From NCBI RefSeq assembly GCF_900091435.1, contig NZ_FMCS01000006.1, positions 85,927-149,926 of the forward strand: DNA of 64,000 bases, read 5' to 3'. The notes beneath the pieces were generated by a model. That model did not search any database, was not told the DNA's origin, and saw only the letters and a program-made list of their open reading frames with translations. Positions 1 through 8,548 of the stretch are shown in pieces. The position numbers and the translations under genes were made by a program. Source of the DNA: Micromonospora chaiyaphumensis. GTDB taxonomy: Bacteria; Actinomycetota; Actinomycetes; Mycobacteriales; Micromonosporaceae. How positions within the stretch are numbered: the stretch's first letter is position 1; every line of letters begins with the position of its first letter.

Positions 1-37
1 GCCGGACCGGCCGGCGGGAGATCAGACCCGGAAGGCG

Positions 38-2128
38 GTGGACGTGTCAACACACCGACGTGCCTGGAAGCAGCGGGCCGGTGTGGTCGTAGCGCTGGTC
101 TTCGGCGCGCTGCTCGCCGTCCCCGCCACACCCGCCCTCGCGGCCCCCAACATCGGCAACGTGTCCGCCTCGCCGAACTCGGTCGAGGCCGGCGGTTCCG
201 TCAAGGTGACCTACAGCCTCAACTTCACCGACCCGCTGTCCAGCGCCGACGTCTCGGTTACGTCCAGTAACCCGAAGCTCACCTGCGTCGACGGCTGCTC
301 CCGGGGCCGCGTGAACCAGAACGGCACCTTCGACGCCACGTTCCGCGCCGCCGCCGACGCGCCGAACGGCTCCGCCACGATCACGATCAAGGCGACGGAC
401 TCCAACGGGCCGAACAAGCAGGAGGAGACGGCCACGGTCACGGTGACCCTGGTCGCCAAGGCGCCGCCCCCCGAGTCGCAGACGGTCAAGTCCATCTCCG
501 GCAAGGTTGTCATCTCCGCCAACGGCGACCCGATCGCGGGCGCCCTCGTCATGCTGCGGGACAGTCGGAACAACCAGCGCCAGACCAACACGGACAGCAG
601 CGGCAACTTCAAGTTCACCGGCTCCGCCTCGGACCCCATCGCGCCGGGCCGGATCGACCTGGGCGCCTCCAAGGACGGCAGCACCCCCGGCACCAAGTCG
701 ATCAACGCCAACGGCGGCCAGGCCGTGACCGGCCTGCGGATCAGCGTGCCGCTCAAGGTCGAGGCCTCGCCGAGCCCCACCCCGTCGGCCAGTGAGGAGC
801 CGCTGCCGACCGAGGAGACGACCGACGAGGCCACCGAAGAACCGGCCAGCGAGGCGCCCGCCGCCCAGCAGCCGGCCGCCAACGAGGACTCCGGCGGCTT
901 CAGCTCGTGGCTGCTCATCCTGCTCGGTGGCCTCTTCGTCGCCGTCGGCGTGGGCACCATTGTCCTGCTCTACATGCGGCGCAAGAACGAGGACGGCGAC
1001 GGCGACGGTGACGGCCCGAACGGGCCGACCGGTCCCGGTGGCCCCATGGGGGCGGCCGGCGCGGTGCCGGGTGCCCGGGGTGCCTACCGGGGCGCGGACG
1101 ACCAGACCCGCGTGGTGAACGGCATGGGCGCTGGAGCGGCACCGACCATGGTCGGCGGCGCCTCGCTCAGCGACGCGCCGACCATGATGCACCGCCCGGT
1201 CGTGGACGACGTCCCGCCGGACCCGTACGGCGCGCCCCCCGGGCCCGCGTACGGGGCCGGGGCCGGACAGGGTGGCTGGGCCGGCAACGGCTACGGCGAC
1301 GAGGCCCCCGGTCAGGGCGGCTACGGTGCCGGCAACAACGGCTACGGCAACGCACCGTCCTCCGGCGGCGGCTACGGCAACGCCCCCTCGTCGGGCGGCG
1401 GCTACGGCGGCCCGGACTACGGCGCCGGTGCTGCCGGCTACCCGCCCGCCCAGGGCAGCGGCTACGGCAACGAGCGCTACGACGAGCCCACCGGCCGCTA
1501 CACCGGTGACAGCACCCAGTACGCCCCGCCGGCCGACCCCTACCCGACCAGCACCTACCAGCCGGACCAGGGCCGGGGCTACGACCAGCCCGGCCAGGCC
1601 CCGTACGGCCGTGGCCCGGAGCAGGGCGGCAACGGCTACGGCACGGGTGGCGGCTACGGCGCCCCGGCGGGCGGCTACGACAACGGACCCGCCGGTGGCT
1701 ATGACAACGGCCAGACCGGCGACTACGACAACGGCCGGGGTGGCTACGACAACGGCCCGGGCGGCGGCTACGACCGCGGTCCGAGCGGTGGCTACGACAG
1801 CGGCCCGGCCGGCGGCTACGACAACCGCCAGGGCGGTTACGACGGTCGCCAGCAGGGCGGCGGGTACGACGGCGGCCAGCCGGGCGGCTACGACCAGCGC
1901 GGCGGCTACGGCGGCGGCGACGGCTACGGCCAGCCCCCGCAGCAGGGTGGCTACGGCCAGCCGGGCGGCTACGGTCAGGAGCAGCCGCCGCAGCAGCGCG
2001 GCGGTGGCTACGACAACCCGGGCTACGACCAGGGCGGCTACTACGCCGACCCGGCGGAGGCCGGCCGGGGCCGGCCGGACGCCCCGCAGGACCGTGGCGG
2101 TCGCCGCCTGGACTGGCTGGACGACTGA
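38..2128 (+). CDS. Secreted-then-anchored membrane protein with a Gly/Tyr-rich cytoplasmic tail
   Basis: 696 residues from a GTG start. A signal peptide (hydrophobic residues 15-34, Ala-rich cleavage region near 35) leads into an extracellular part containing a carboxypeptidase-regulatory-like beta fold (about 153-240, beginning SGKVVISANGDPIAG), then an acidic Pro/Glu linker. One transmembrane helix (about 289-311) is followed by a basic stop (MRRKNEDG). The remaining 380 or so residues should be cytoplasmic and are low-complexity, dominated by GGYDNGP, GGYGNAP and related Gly-Tyr units between about 430 and 690. I do not recognise a function. The GTG lies close to the window edge, so a start further upstream cannot be excluded. 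Seen: topology and repeats. Inferred: a surface sensor or scaffold. Confidence 0.75.
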   Translation: MDVSTHRRAWKQRAGVVVALVFGALLAVPATPALAAPNIGNVSASPNSVEAGGSVKVTYSLNFTDPLSSADVSVTSSNPKLTCVDGCSRGRVNQNGTFDATFRAAADAPNGSATITIKATDSNGPNKQEETATVTVTLVAKAPPPESQTVKSISGKVVISANGDPIAGALVMLRDSRNNQRQTNTDSSGNFKFTGSASDPIAPGRIDLGASKDGSTPGTKSINANGGQAVTGLRISVPLKVEASPSPTPSASEEPLPTEETTDEATEEPASEAPAAQQPAANEDSGGFSSWLLILLGGLFVAVGVGTIVLLYMRRKNEDGDGDGDGPNGPTGPGGPMGAAGAVPGARGAYRGADDQTRVVNGMGAGAAPTMVGGASLSDAPTMMHRPVVDDVPPDPYGAPPGPAYGAGAGQGGWAGNGYGDEAPGQGGYGAGNNGYGNAPSSGGGYGNAPSSGGGYGGPDYGAGAAGYPPAQGSGYGNERYDEPTGRYTGDSTQYAPPADPYPTSTYQPDQGRGYDQPGQAPYGRGPEQGGNGYGTGGGYGAPAGGYDNGPAGGYDNGQTGDYDNGRGGYDNGPGGGYDRGPSGGYDSGPAGGYDNRQGGYDGRQQGGGYDGGQPGGYDQRGGYGGGDGYGQPPQQGGYGQPGGYGQEQPPQQRGGGYDNPGYDQGGYYADPAEAGRGRPDAPQDRGGRRLDWLDD

Positions 2129-2165
2129 CGGCCGGGGCGCGAGCGCCCCACCGAGCACGACGAGA

Positions 2166-2195
2166 GTGGCCGCCCGGCTGGAGCCGGGCGGCCAC
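2166..2195 (+). terminator. Intrinsic terminator-like hairpin
   Basis: A perfect 13-bp GC-rich inverted repeat (GTGGCCGCCCGGC / GCCGGGCGGCCAC) with a 4-nt loop begins 38 nt after the stop of the preceding plus-strand gene. It faces the comB-type gene ending on the opposite strand, so it may serve both directions. There is no U-tract, as is common in high-GC actinobacteria. Confidence 0.6.
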
Positions 2196-2298
2196 CTCGC
2201 TTCGGTGCCGCCACCTCGGCGGGCAAAGGTCTGCCGGCCTGGGCGGCGGGCAAGGGGTCGCCGGCTCAGGCGGCGGTCACGTGGTCCTGGCGCCGGTC

Positions 2299-3048
2299 TC
2301 AGGCGGCGGCGAAGTAGCCCTGGCGCAGCACCGGCACCACGTCGGAGACGCCGAGTTCGACGGCGACGGCCACGTCCTCGGCGAAGCCGCCCTCGACGAG
2401 TTCACGGCCGGAGACGCAGCCCCGCACCGCCGCCGGCACGTCCGGCGTGCTGGCGAGCGCGGCCAGGGCAACGGCGGCCTCCACGGACAGCCCGCCGGGG
2501 ACCCCGGAGAGGGCGTCCAGCACGCTGGCGGCGCCGAGCAGGTCCTCCACGCCGGGGCGCACTGATCCGTCCGGCCAGCGTTCACCGGCGGCCACGACAC
2601 CCACCGGGGCGTCGGCCGAGCCGTACCCCTGGGCCCGGAGCCAGCGCCCGACGGCGGGCGCGTTACGCAGGCACGCCGCCACCACCGGCAGGCCCGTGGC
2701 GCTCGCGGCGGCGCTGATGGCCGAGCCGTTCGGCGACGGCAGCACCAGGTCGGCGACGACCGGCGCGGCCCGCAGCGCCGCCGGGGAGAGCGACCACGGA
2801 TGTTCCGGGGTCGTCCTGCGACGGCCGACCGCCGCGACGGCCCCGACGCGGCGGGCGTAGTCGGCGGCCTGCTCGCCCCAGGGGAACGGGTGCACCCGCA
2901 TGCCGCGGCTGACCGCCACCTCCACGGCGGTGGTGAACGAGAGCACGTCCACCACCACCAGGGCGGCACAGACCCGGCCCAGTTCCGCGGCCCCGCTCAA
3001 CCCCCAGTCGAACCGGGCACCGGAGCCGGGTTGGGCGAAGACGGCCAA
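2299..3048 (-). CDS. comB: 2-phosphosulfolactate phosphatase family protein (ComB)
   Basis: About 249 residues resembling the ComB family. Family-like blocks are VVVDVLSFTTAV near the N-terminus, LPSPNGSA in the middle and VGVVAAGERW after it. In methanogens ComB dephosphorylates 2-phosphosulfolactate for coenzyme M; actinobacteria lack that pathway, so the real substrate here is unknown. The start is uncertain. The first in-frame TTG after the purL stop (3048) gives a protein beginning near the expected VFAQPGSGARFDWG block. A GTG at 3096 would overlap purL by 38 nt. It lies directly behind purL on the same strand and is probably co-transcribed with purSQL. Confidence 0.75.
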   Translation of the reverse strand: MAVFAQPGSGARFDWGLSGAAELGRVCAALVVVDVLSFTTAVEVAVSRGMRVHPFPWGEQAADYARRVGAVAAVGRRRTTPEHPWSLSPAALRAAPVVADLVLPSPNGSAISAAASATGLPVVAACLRNAPAVGRWLRAQGYGSADAPVGVVAAGERWPDGSVRPGVEDLLGAASVLDALSGVPGGLSVEAAVALAALASTPDVPAAVRGCVSGRELVEGGFAEDVAVAVELGVSDVVPVLRQGYFAAA

Positions 3049-3058
3049 GGCCAGGGCC

Positions 3059-5785
3059 TCAGCGCTGGTCCGGGGCGGAGGGCTGGTCCGGGTCACCGGT
3101 GGCCGTCGCGGAGTCGTCCGGGTCGGCGGCCGCGGGAGCGTCGGCCGCGGCGCCGGCGGCGTCCGTCGGAGCCTCGTCCGCCACGACCTCGTCCGCCGGG
3201 GCGTCGTCGGCCGCCGGAGCGTCCGCGACGTCCGCGGACGTTGCGGACGTCGCCTCGACCTCGGTCTCCGCCGGAGCGGCACCGGCCTGCGCGATCGGCT
3301 CGGCGGCCACCTCGGCCGGGTCGACGTCGACCGGCTGCTCGGCGGTGGCCGGCAGGACGGTGGTGGTCCCGGTGCGGGTGGCCTCCACCTCGACCCGGGC
3401 CGCCTCCGCGCCGCCGAAGAGACGCGGCAGGGTGCCGGTGTGCGCCTCGCGCAGCTCGTCCAGGCCGATCCGGAACTGGCCGTGCACCTCCAGGGCGCCG
3501 CTGGCCGGGTCCGTCACCCCGATGAACTCCCACGGCACCCCGCGCTCGGCGCAGAGGGCGGTGAACGCCTTCTCGTGCCCGCGCGGCACCGACACCAGCA
3601 CGCGGCCGGCGGACTCGCTGAACAGGAAGACGAACGGCATCGACCCGCCGGCGAAGCGCTCCGGCAGCACGACCCGGGCACCGACCCCGCGGCGCAGGCT
3701 GGACTCGACCAGGCTCTGGGCCAGACCACCGTCGGAGAGGTCGTGCGCGGAGCTGAGGTGCCCGACCCGGGCCGCTTCGGCGAGCAGCTCGGCGAGCTGC
3801 CGCTCGCGGGCCAGGTCGACCTGCGGCGGGATGCCGCCCAGGTGCTCGTGGGTCACCCAGGCCCACTCCGAGCCGGAGAGCTCGACGTGCGTCTCGCCCA
3901 GCAGGAAGAGCTGGTCGTGGTCGCCGGCCGGCCGCGGCACGAAGCCCATGGGCACCTGGTCCGCGACGTTGTCCAGCACGCCCAGCACGCCGACCACGGG
4001 GGTCGGGTGGATCGCGGCCGCGCCGGTCTGGTTGTAGAAGCTGACGTTGCCGCCGGTCACCGGGATGCCCAGCTCCAGGCAGCCGTCCGCCAGGCCGCGC
4101 ACGGCCTCGGCGAACTGCCACATGACGCCCGGGTCCTCGGGGGAGCCGAAGTTGAGGCAGTTGGTCACGGCGATCGGCTTCGCGCCGGTCACCGCCACGT
4201 TCCGGTACGCCTCGGCCAGCGCGAGCTTCGTCCCGTGGTACGGGTCGAGGCGCGCGTACCGGCCGTTGCCGTCGACCGAGAGGGCAACCCCCAGGCCGGT
4301 CCGCTCGTCGATCCGGATCACGCCGGAGTCCTCCGGCTGGGCGAGCACCGTGTTGCCCAGCACGTAACGGTCGTACTGCTCGGTTACCCAGGTCTTGTCG
4401 GCCAGGTTCGGCGACGCGATCATGCGGAGCAGGGTCTCCCGCAGCGCCTCCGGGTCGCTCGGCCGGGGCAGCGTCTCGGCCCGGTCGGCCTGGAGCAGGA
4501 TGAGGTCGGCCGGCTCGCGCATGGGGCGGGCGTAGACCGGCCCGTCATCCACCAGCGAGCCCGGCGGCACGTCCACGACCTCCTGGTCGCGCCAGGTGAT
4601 CAGCAGGCGGCCCGGCTGGCCGTCCGGGGACGGCGCGGTGACCTCGCCGATGGCGGTGGCGAGCACGCCCCACTTCTCGGCGGTCTTGAGCACCGCCTCC
4701 AGCTTGTCGGGCGCGACCACCAGCAGCATGCGCTCCTGGGACTCGCTGGCCAGGATCTCGTGCGGCTCCATCGACGGCTCGCGCAGCGGCACCCGCTCCA
4801 GCCAGACCCGCATGCCGGTACCGGCCGCGGCGGCCGTCTCGGTGAGCGCACAGGTCAGGCCGGCACCGCCGAGGTCCTGGATGCCGACGACCAGCTCGGC
4901 GTCGTACAGCTCGAGGCAGGCCTCGATGAGCAGCTTCTCGGTGAACGGGTCACCGACCTGCACCGAGGGGCGACGCTGCTCGCTGCCCTCGTCGAAGGTG
5001 GCGCTGGCCAGCACCGACACGCCGCCGATGCCGTCCCGGCCGGTCTTGGCGCCCATCAGCACCACGACGTTGCCGGGGCCGGCCGCCTCCTTCTTCTGCA
5101 GCCGGTCGACCGGCAGCACGCCGAGGCAGAGCGCGTTGACCAGCGGGTTGCCCTGGTAGCAGGGGTCGAAGACCACCTCGCCGCCGATGTTGGGCAGGCC
5201 GAGGCAGTTGCCGTACCCGCCGACGCCGGCCACCACGCCGGGCAGCACCCGGGCGGTGTCCGGGTGGTCGGCCGCGCCGAAGCGCAGCGGGTCCATCACG
5301 GCGACCGGGCGGGCGCCCATGGCGAGGATGTCGCGCACGATGCCGCCGACGCCGGTCGCGGCGCCCTGGTACGGCTCGACGAAGCTCGGGTGGTTGTGCG
5401 ACTCGACCTTGAAGGTCACCGCCAGCTCGTCGGAGACCTGGACCACACCGGCGTTCTCGCCGATGCCGGCCAGCAGCCGGTCGCTGGGCGGGGCCTTCTC
5501 GCCGAACTGGCGCAGGTGCACCTTGCTCGACTTGTAGGAGCAGTGCTCGCTCCACATGATCGAGTACATGGCCAGCTCGGCCTGGGTGGGCCGGCGACCC
5601 AGGATGTGCCGGATCCGGTCGTACTCGTCGTCACGGAGGCCCAGCTCGGCGTAGGGCTGGAGCTCTTCGGGGGTGCCGGCGGCGCGGGGCACGGTGTCCA
5701 CGCCGCGGGCCCAGTCGTCGGCCGGGCCGGCCTGCGGCACCACGCCCGGCGTCTCCCGCAGGGCCGGGTCCGGATGGGTGGTCAT
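3059..5785 (-). CDS. purL: Phosphoribosylformylglycinamidine synthase subunit PurL
   Basis: 908 residues. Catalyses the ATP-dependent amidation of FGAR to FGAM in purine synthesis, working with PurS and the PurQ glutaminase. The family hallmark MWSEHCSYKSSK lies near residues 65-80, and the paired AIRS-like halves are intact up to about residue 790 (TLPRLFGG). The last 115-120 residues are an Ala/Asp/Glu-rich low-complexity tail absent from typical small-type PurL proteins of about 740 residues. ATG start with GAGGAGAGG upstream on the minus strand. It follows purQ after a 67-nt gap containing a GAGCGCAGCGAGGAG segment that carries the ribosome binding site. The purS-purQ-purL order is the standard Gram-positive one. 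Confidence 0.97.
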   Translation of the reverse strand: MTTHPDPALRETPGVVPQAGPADDWARGVDTVPRAAGTPEELQPYAELGLRDDEYDRIRHILGRRPTQAELAMYSIMWSEHCSYKSSKVHLRQFGEKAPPSDRLLAGIGENAGVVQVSDELAVTFKVESHNHPSFVEPYQGAATGVGGIVRDILAMGARPVAVMDPLRFGAADHPDTARVLPGVVAGVGGYGNCLGLPNIGGEVVFDPCYQGNPLVNALCLGVLPVDRLQKKEAAGPGNVVVLMGAKTGRDGIGGVSVLASATFDEGSEQRRPSVQVGDPFTEKLLIEACLELYDAELVVGIQDLGGAGLTCALTETAAAAGTGMRVWLERVPLREPSMEPHEILASESQERMLLVVAPDKLEAVLKTAEKWGVLATAIGEVTAPSPDGQPGRLLITWRDQEVVDVPPGSLVDDGPVYARPMREPADLILLQADRAETLPRPSDPEALRETLLRMIASPNLADKTWVTEQYDRYVLGNTVLAQPEDSGVIRIDERTGLGVALSVDGNGRYARLDPYHGTKLALAEAYRNVAVTGAKPIAVTNCLNFGSPEDPGVMWQFAEAVRGLADGCLELGIPVTGGNVSFYNQTGAAAIHPTPVVGVLGVLDNVADQVPMGFVPRPAGDHDQLFLLGETHVELSGSEWAWVTHEHLGGIPPQVDLARERQLAELLAEAARVGHLSSAHDLSDGGLAQSLVESSLRRGVGARVVLPERFAGGSMPFVFLFSESAGRVLVSVPRGHEKAFTALCAERGVPWEFIGVTDPASGALEVHGQFRIGLDELREAHTGTLPRLFGGAEAARVEVEATRTGTTTVLPATAEQPVDVDPAEVAAEPIAQAGAAPAETEVEATSATSADVADAPAADDAPADEVVADEAPTDAAGAAADAPAAADPDDSATATGDPDQPSAPDQR

Positions 5786-5852
5786 GACCTCTCCTCGCTG
5801 CGCTCGCCGCCGTGGCGGCGGGTGAGCCGACCGATGATCCCGCCGCGTACGG

Positions 5853-6536
5853 TCACGCCGGGGCTCCCACCAGGTGCTTCAGCACCGAGGTGAAGAAGCC
5901 GAGACCGTCCAGGGAGGGGCCGGTGAGCGCCTCCACCGCGTGCTCGGGGTGCGGCATGATGCCGACCACGTTGCCGGCCTCGTTGGTGATCGCGGCGATG
6001 TCGCGCTGCGATCCGTTGGGGTTGCCGCCGACGTAGCGGGCGACCACCCGCCCCTCGGCCTCCAACCGGTCCAGCGTCGCCGGGTCCGCCACGTAGCAGC
6101 CCTCGCCGTTCTTGACCGGGATGAGTACCTCCTGGCCGGGCTGGAACGCGTTGGTCCAGGCGGTGCCGACGGCCTCGATCCGCAGCACCTGGTCCCGGTT
6201 GCGGAAGTGCAGGTGCTGGTTGCGGGTGAGCGCGCCGGGCAGCAGGTGGGCCTCGCACAGGATCTGGAAGCCGTTGCAGATGCCGAGCACCGGCAGGCCG
6301 CCGCGGGCGGCGTCGACGATCGACCCCATCACCGGGGCGAACCGGGCGATCGCTCCGCAGCGCAGGTAGTCACCGTAGGAGAAGCCGCCGGGCAGGACCA
6401 CCGCGTCCACGCCGTGCAGGTCCGGGTCGCCGTGCCAGAGCCGGACCGGTTCGGCGCCGGCGATCCGGACGGCCCGGGCCGCGTCCCCGTCGTCGAGCGA
6501 GCCGGGGAACGTCACCACACCGACCCGCGCGGTCAC
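5853..6536 (-). CDS. purQ: Phosphoribosylformylglycinamidine synthase subunit PurQ (glutaminase)
   Basis: 227 residues, a class I glutamine amidotransferase that supplies ammonia to PurL. The catalytic triad is visible as Cys87 in VLGICNGF and His196/Glu198 in MPHPEHA. The oxyanion-region motif LPGGFSYGDYLRCGAIA (49-65) is typical of PurQ. Starts at a GTG that overlaps the purS stop by four bases (GTGA), indicating translational coupling with purS. Usual family length. Confidence 0.97.
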   Translation of the reverse strand: MTARVGVVTFPGSLDDGDAARAVRIAGAEPVRLWHGDPDLHGVDAVVLPGGFSYGDYLRCGAIARFAPVMGSIVDAARGGLPVLGICNGFQILCEAHLLPGALTRNQHLHFRNRDQVLRIEAVGTAWTNAFQPGQEVLIPVKNGEGCYVADPATLDRLEAEGRVVARYVGGNPNGSQRDIAAITNEAGNVVGIMPHPEHAVEALTGPSLDGLGFFTSVLKHLVGAPA

Positions 6537-6796
6537 GAGCGTGCGTCCGCGGTCTCGTCGGCCTCGACCAGGCGGACCGTGAAGTCCTCGATGACCGGGT
6601 TCGCGAGCAGCTTGTCGGCGATCTCCCGGGCCCGGTCCAGGTCCGGTTCACCGGTGAACTCGATCTCGATCCGCCTGCCGATCCGGACCGAGGCGACGTC
6701 GCTGACGCCGAGCCGGGGCAGCGCGTTTGCGACGGCCTGGCCCTGAGGATCGAGGATCTCGGGCTTGAGCATGACGTCGACGACGACGCGAGGCAC
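6533..6796 (-). CDS. purS: Phosphoribosylformylglycinamidine synthase subunit PurS
   Basis: 87 residues, the small subunit that bridges PurL and PurQ. The N-terminus PRVVVDVMLKPEILDPQG and the LGVSDVASVRIGRRIE block are typical of PurS. The open frame runs much further upstream, but the GTG at 6796 is chosen because it gives the canonical N-terminus and has AGGAG six to seven bases before it. First gene of the purS-purQ-purL-comB string. Confidence 0.95.
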   Translation of the reverse strand: MPRVVVDVMLKPEILDPQGQAVANALPRLGVSDVASVRIGRRIEIEFTGEPDLDRAREIADKLLANPVIEDFTVRLVEADETADARS

Positions 6797-6941
6797 GGGG
6801 CACTCCTGACTGTGTACGCAGTTGGGTGCCGGCCCACTACGGGCGAGCGCAGCCAGCCTACCTGGCAGATACCGCTCCGCCCGCACCGGCCGGTGCCCGC
6901 CCGGGGAGTGATCGGCGTAACCGGCCGCCCGGACCGGCGGC

Positions 6942-6980
6942 CGATACGCGTTCGTTGCGGCGTCGATACGGATTCGTTGC
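6942..6980. repeat. Direct repeat CGATACG-N2-TTCGTTGC, two copies
   Basis: Copies at 6942-6958 and 6964-6980 match at 15 of 17 positions and are 22 bp apart start to start, close to two helical turns. The position between purS and the protease suggests a binding site for a dimeric or tandem regulator of one or both genes. This is inference; no known regulator motif was recognised. Confidence 0.4.
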
Positions 6981-7123
6981 CCAGCGCGGGAGCCAGACCC
7001 CGACGACAGGGCCCTCACCAGGCATTTCGCACCGCGGATCGCGCGACGGGACCGGTTTCCGACAGGCGGCCGACACCCCCGTCCCGACCGGCCACGCCGA
7101 TCGGCGGATTTCGATCGAGGGTC

Positions 7124-7153
7124 TTGTGACGGACACCAACCGACCCTTAGCAT
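7124..7153 (+). promoter_or_regulatory. Candidate sigma-A-type promoter for the serine protease gene
   Basis: TTGTGA (7124-7129) and TAGCAT (7148-7153) are separated by 18 bp, matching an actinobacterial housekeeping promoter (TTGACN / TANNNT). Initiation near 7160 would give a leader of about 105 nt before the ATG at 7267. Confidence 0.4.
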
Positions 7154-7266
7154 TCATCGCCAGGTGTCGATGCCTTCTCCGACCGGCCCGCCGGGTCCAC
7201 CCGCCCCGGCCGGGTCACGCCCTGCCCGGCGATCCCGGGCACCCCACCGCCGAAGGAGTACCCCGC

Positions 7267-7950
7267 ATGCGCCTCCGTCCCCTGCTCGCCGTGCTGACCA
7301 CCACCCTCGCCGGCGTGCTCGCCACCGCCTCCGGCGCCGCCGCCGCACCCGCCGGCCCGCAGCCGATCATCGGCGGCAGCACCGTCTCGTCCGCTCCGTG
7401 GGCCGCCGCCGTGTTCAGCAACGGCTCGTTCACCTGTTCCGGCAGCGTGATCGCGTCCCAGTGGGTGCTCACCGCCCGGCACTGCGTCAGCGGCTCGATG
7501 TCGGTCCGGGTCGGCAGCGTCTACTACGCCTCGGGCGGGGTCACCCGCACGGTGAGCGCCTCCTACACCCGCTACGACCTGGCCCTGCTCCGCCTCTCCA
7601 GCGCGGTCAGCACCTCCACCGTGACGCTGGCCAGCAGCAACCCGCCGGTCGGCTCCACCAACTCGATCTACGGCTGGGGCATGACCTGCTACAGCGGCTG
7701 CGGCGCGTCGCCCCAGCTCAAGACCGCCAGCGTGCAGGTGACCAGCACCAACGCGACCGACGCCTACGGCGGCCAGGCGATCCGGAGCACCCGGATCAAC
7801 GGCAACGCCTGGCGCGGCGACTCGGGCGGCCCGGAGTTCTACAACGGCCGGCAGGTCGGCGTCGCCTCCACGGCCGACGGCTCCAGCATCCAGAACTACG
7901 GCAGTGTCGCGTACAACCGGTCCTGGATCACCTCGGTGGCCGGTGTCTGA
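7267..7950 (+). CDS. Secreted trypsin-like serine protease (S1 family)
   Basis: 227 residues. A Sec signal peptide (MRLRPLLAVLTTTLAGVL, Ala-rich cleavage near 27) precedes a compact S1 domain starting IIGGSTVSSAPWAAAV. The catalytic triad is visible: His in LTARHC, Asp in YDLALL and Ser in GDSGGP. Cysteines pair as expected around the His and the GMTCYSGCG loop. Predicted extracellular endopeptidase. The ATG at 7267 has AAGGAG eight bases upstream and is preferred over the longer open frame. Followed by a strong hairpin terminator. Confidence 0.92.
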   Translation: MRLRPLLAVLTTTLAGVLATASGAAAAPAGPQPIIGGSTVSSAPWAAAVFSNGSFTCSGSVIASQWVLTARHCVSGSMSVRVGSVYYASGGVTRTVSASYTRYDLALLRLSSAVSTSTVTLASSNPPVGSTNSIYGWGMTCYSGCGASPQLKTASVQVTSTNATDAYGGQAIRSTRINGNAWRGDSGGPEFYNGRQVGVASTADGSSIQNYGSVAYNRSWITSVAGV

Positions 7951-7961
7951 CGGTTAGCGAC

Positions 7962-8016
7962 CGGCGCGGCGCGGATGGGTCGGTGGCACCCCGACCGTCC
8001 GCGCCGCGCCGTTTTG
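7962..8016 (+). terminator. Hairpin terminator after the protease gene
   Basis: A long inverted repeat (arms CGGCGCGGCGCGGA and TCCGCGCCGCGCCG, extended imperfectly towards the loop) ends in GTTTTG, a short T-run, 12 nt after the protease stop codon. Confidence 0.8.
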
Positions 8017-8080
8017 CAGCATCCGATCAGGTGAACACGGCTCACGAACCGGCCGCCCGCAGGCTGACAGCATCGGAACC

Positions 8081-8542
8081 GTGCTGGTCGTGACGACGGA
8101 TCAACTGCCTGGCTACGAGATCCGCCAGATCCTCGGCGAAGTGGTCTCCTCGATGGCGCGGACCCGCAACCCCTACCGCGAGGGGGTCAAGAACCTGCGC
8201 GGTGGCGCCTACGACCCGATGGCGCCGGACAACCTCACCCGCTGGCGTACCGACTCGGTGGCCCGGCTCGGCGAGGAGGCCATGCGGCTGGGCGCGAACG
8301 CCGTGATCGGCATGCGATTCGACAGCCGGGACTGCGGCGAGATGTGGATGGAGATCTGCGCGTACGGCACGGCGGTGATCGTCGTACCCAAGACGCCCGA
8401 CGTCATGCCGCCCGACCAGCCGATGATCGCGGCCGAGACCGCCCACGAGCCGGAGATCACCGCCTCGCCCGGCGGCATCGCCGAACCGGCCAGCGCCCCG
8501 AACCTCCAGTCCGCCGCCGAGACCCCCACCCCGGGCTCCTGA
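8081..8542 (+). CDS. YbjQ/UPF0145 family protein
   Basis: 153 residues. The core matches the YbjQ (UPF0145, putative heavy-metal-binding) family: a start like VVTTDQLPGYEI, then ARLGEEAMRLGANAVIGMRFD and a final strand ICAYGTAVIV. YbjQ proteins form small homo-pentamers of unknown function. The tail after residue 105 is Pro/Ala-rich and probably disordered. The GTG at 8081 has no clear ribosome binding site; an identically placed CAGCAT (8068-8073) suggests a leaderless message, and a GTG at 8090 is possible. Convergent with purB, six bases apart. Confidence 0.8.
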   Translation: MLVVTTDQLPGYEIRQILGEVVSSMARTRNPYREGVKNLRGGAYDPMAPDNLTRWRTDSVARLGEEAMRLGANAVIGMRFDSRDCGEMWMEICAYGTAVIVVPKTPDVMPPDQPMIAAETAHEPEITASPGGIAEPASAPNLQSAAETPTPGS

Positions 8543-8548
8543 CCGGGG

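Larger units (their letters stand above)
6797..7266. other. 470-bp divergent intergenic region, purS / serine protease
   Basis: The only stretch over 300 bp without a gene. It should hold the purS promoter (candidate -10 TAGGCT on the minus strand at 6860-6855), a 17-bp direct repeat with 22-bp period (6942-6980), an inverted repeat GGCCGCC/GGCGGCC (6923-6942) and a protease promoter candidate (7124-7153). I see no convincing small gene in it. Confidence 0.6.

Noticed and set aside
47..2158. Long open frame antisense to the Gly/Tyr-rich gene
   Set aside because: Composition is Val/Ala/Arg-rich with no domain; it is the GC-codon shadow of the repeats on the plus strand.
2900..5893. 997-residue open frame antisense to purL
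   Set aside because: Arg/Gly/His-rich translation without motifs; arises from GC-biased codons of purL, which has full conservation.
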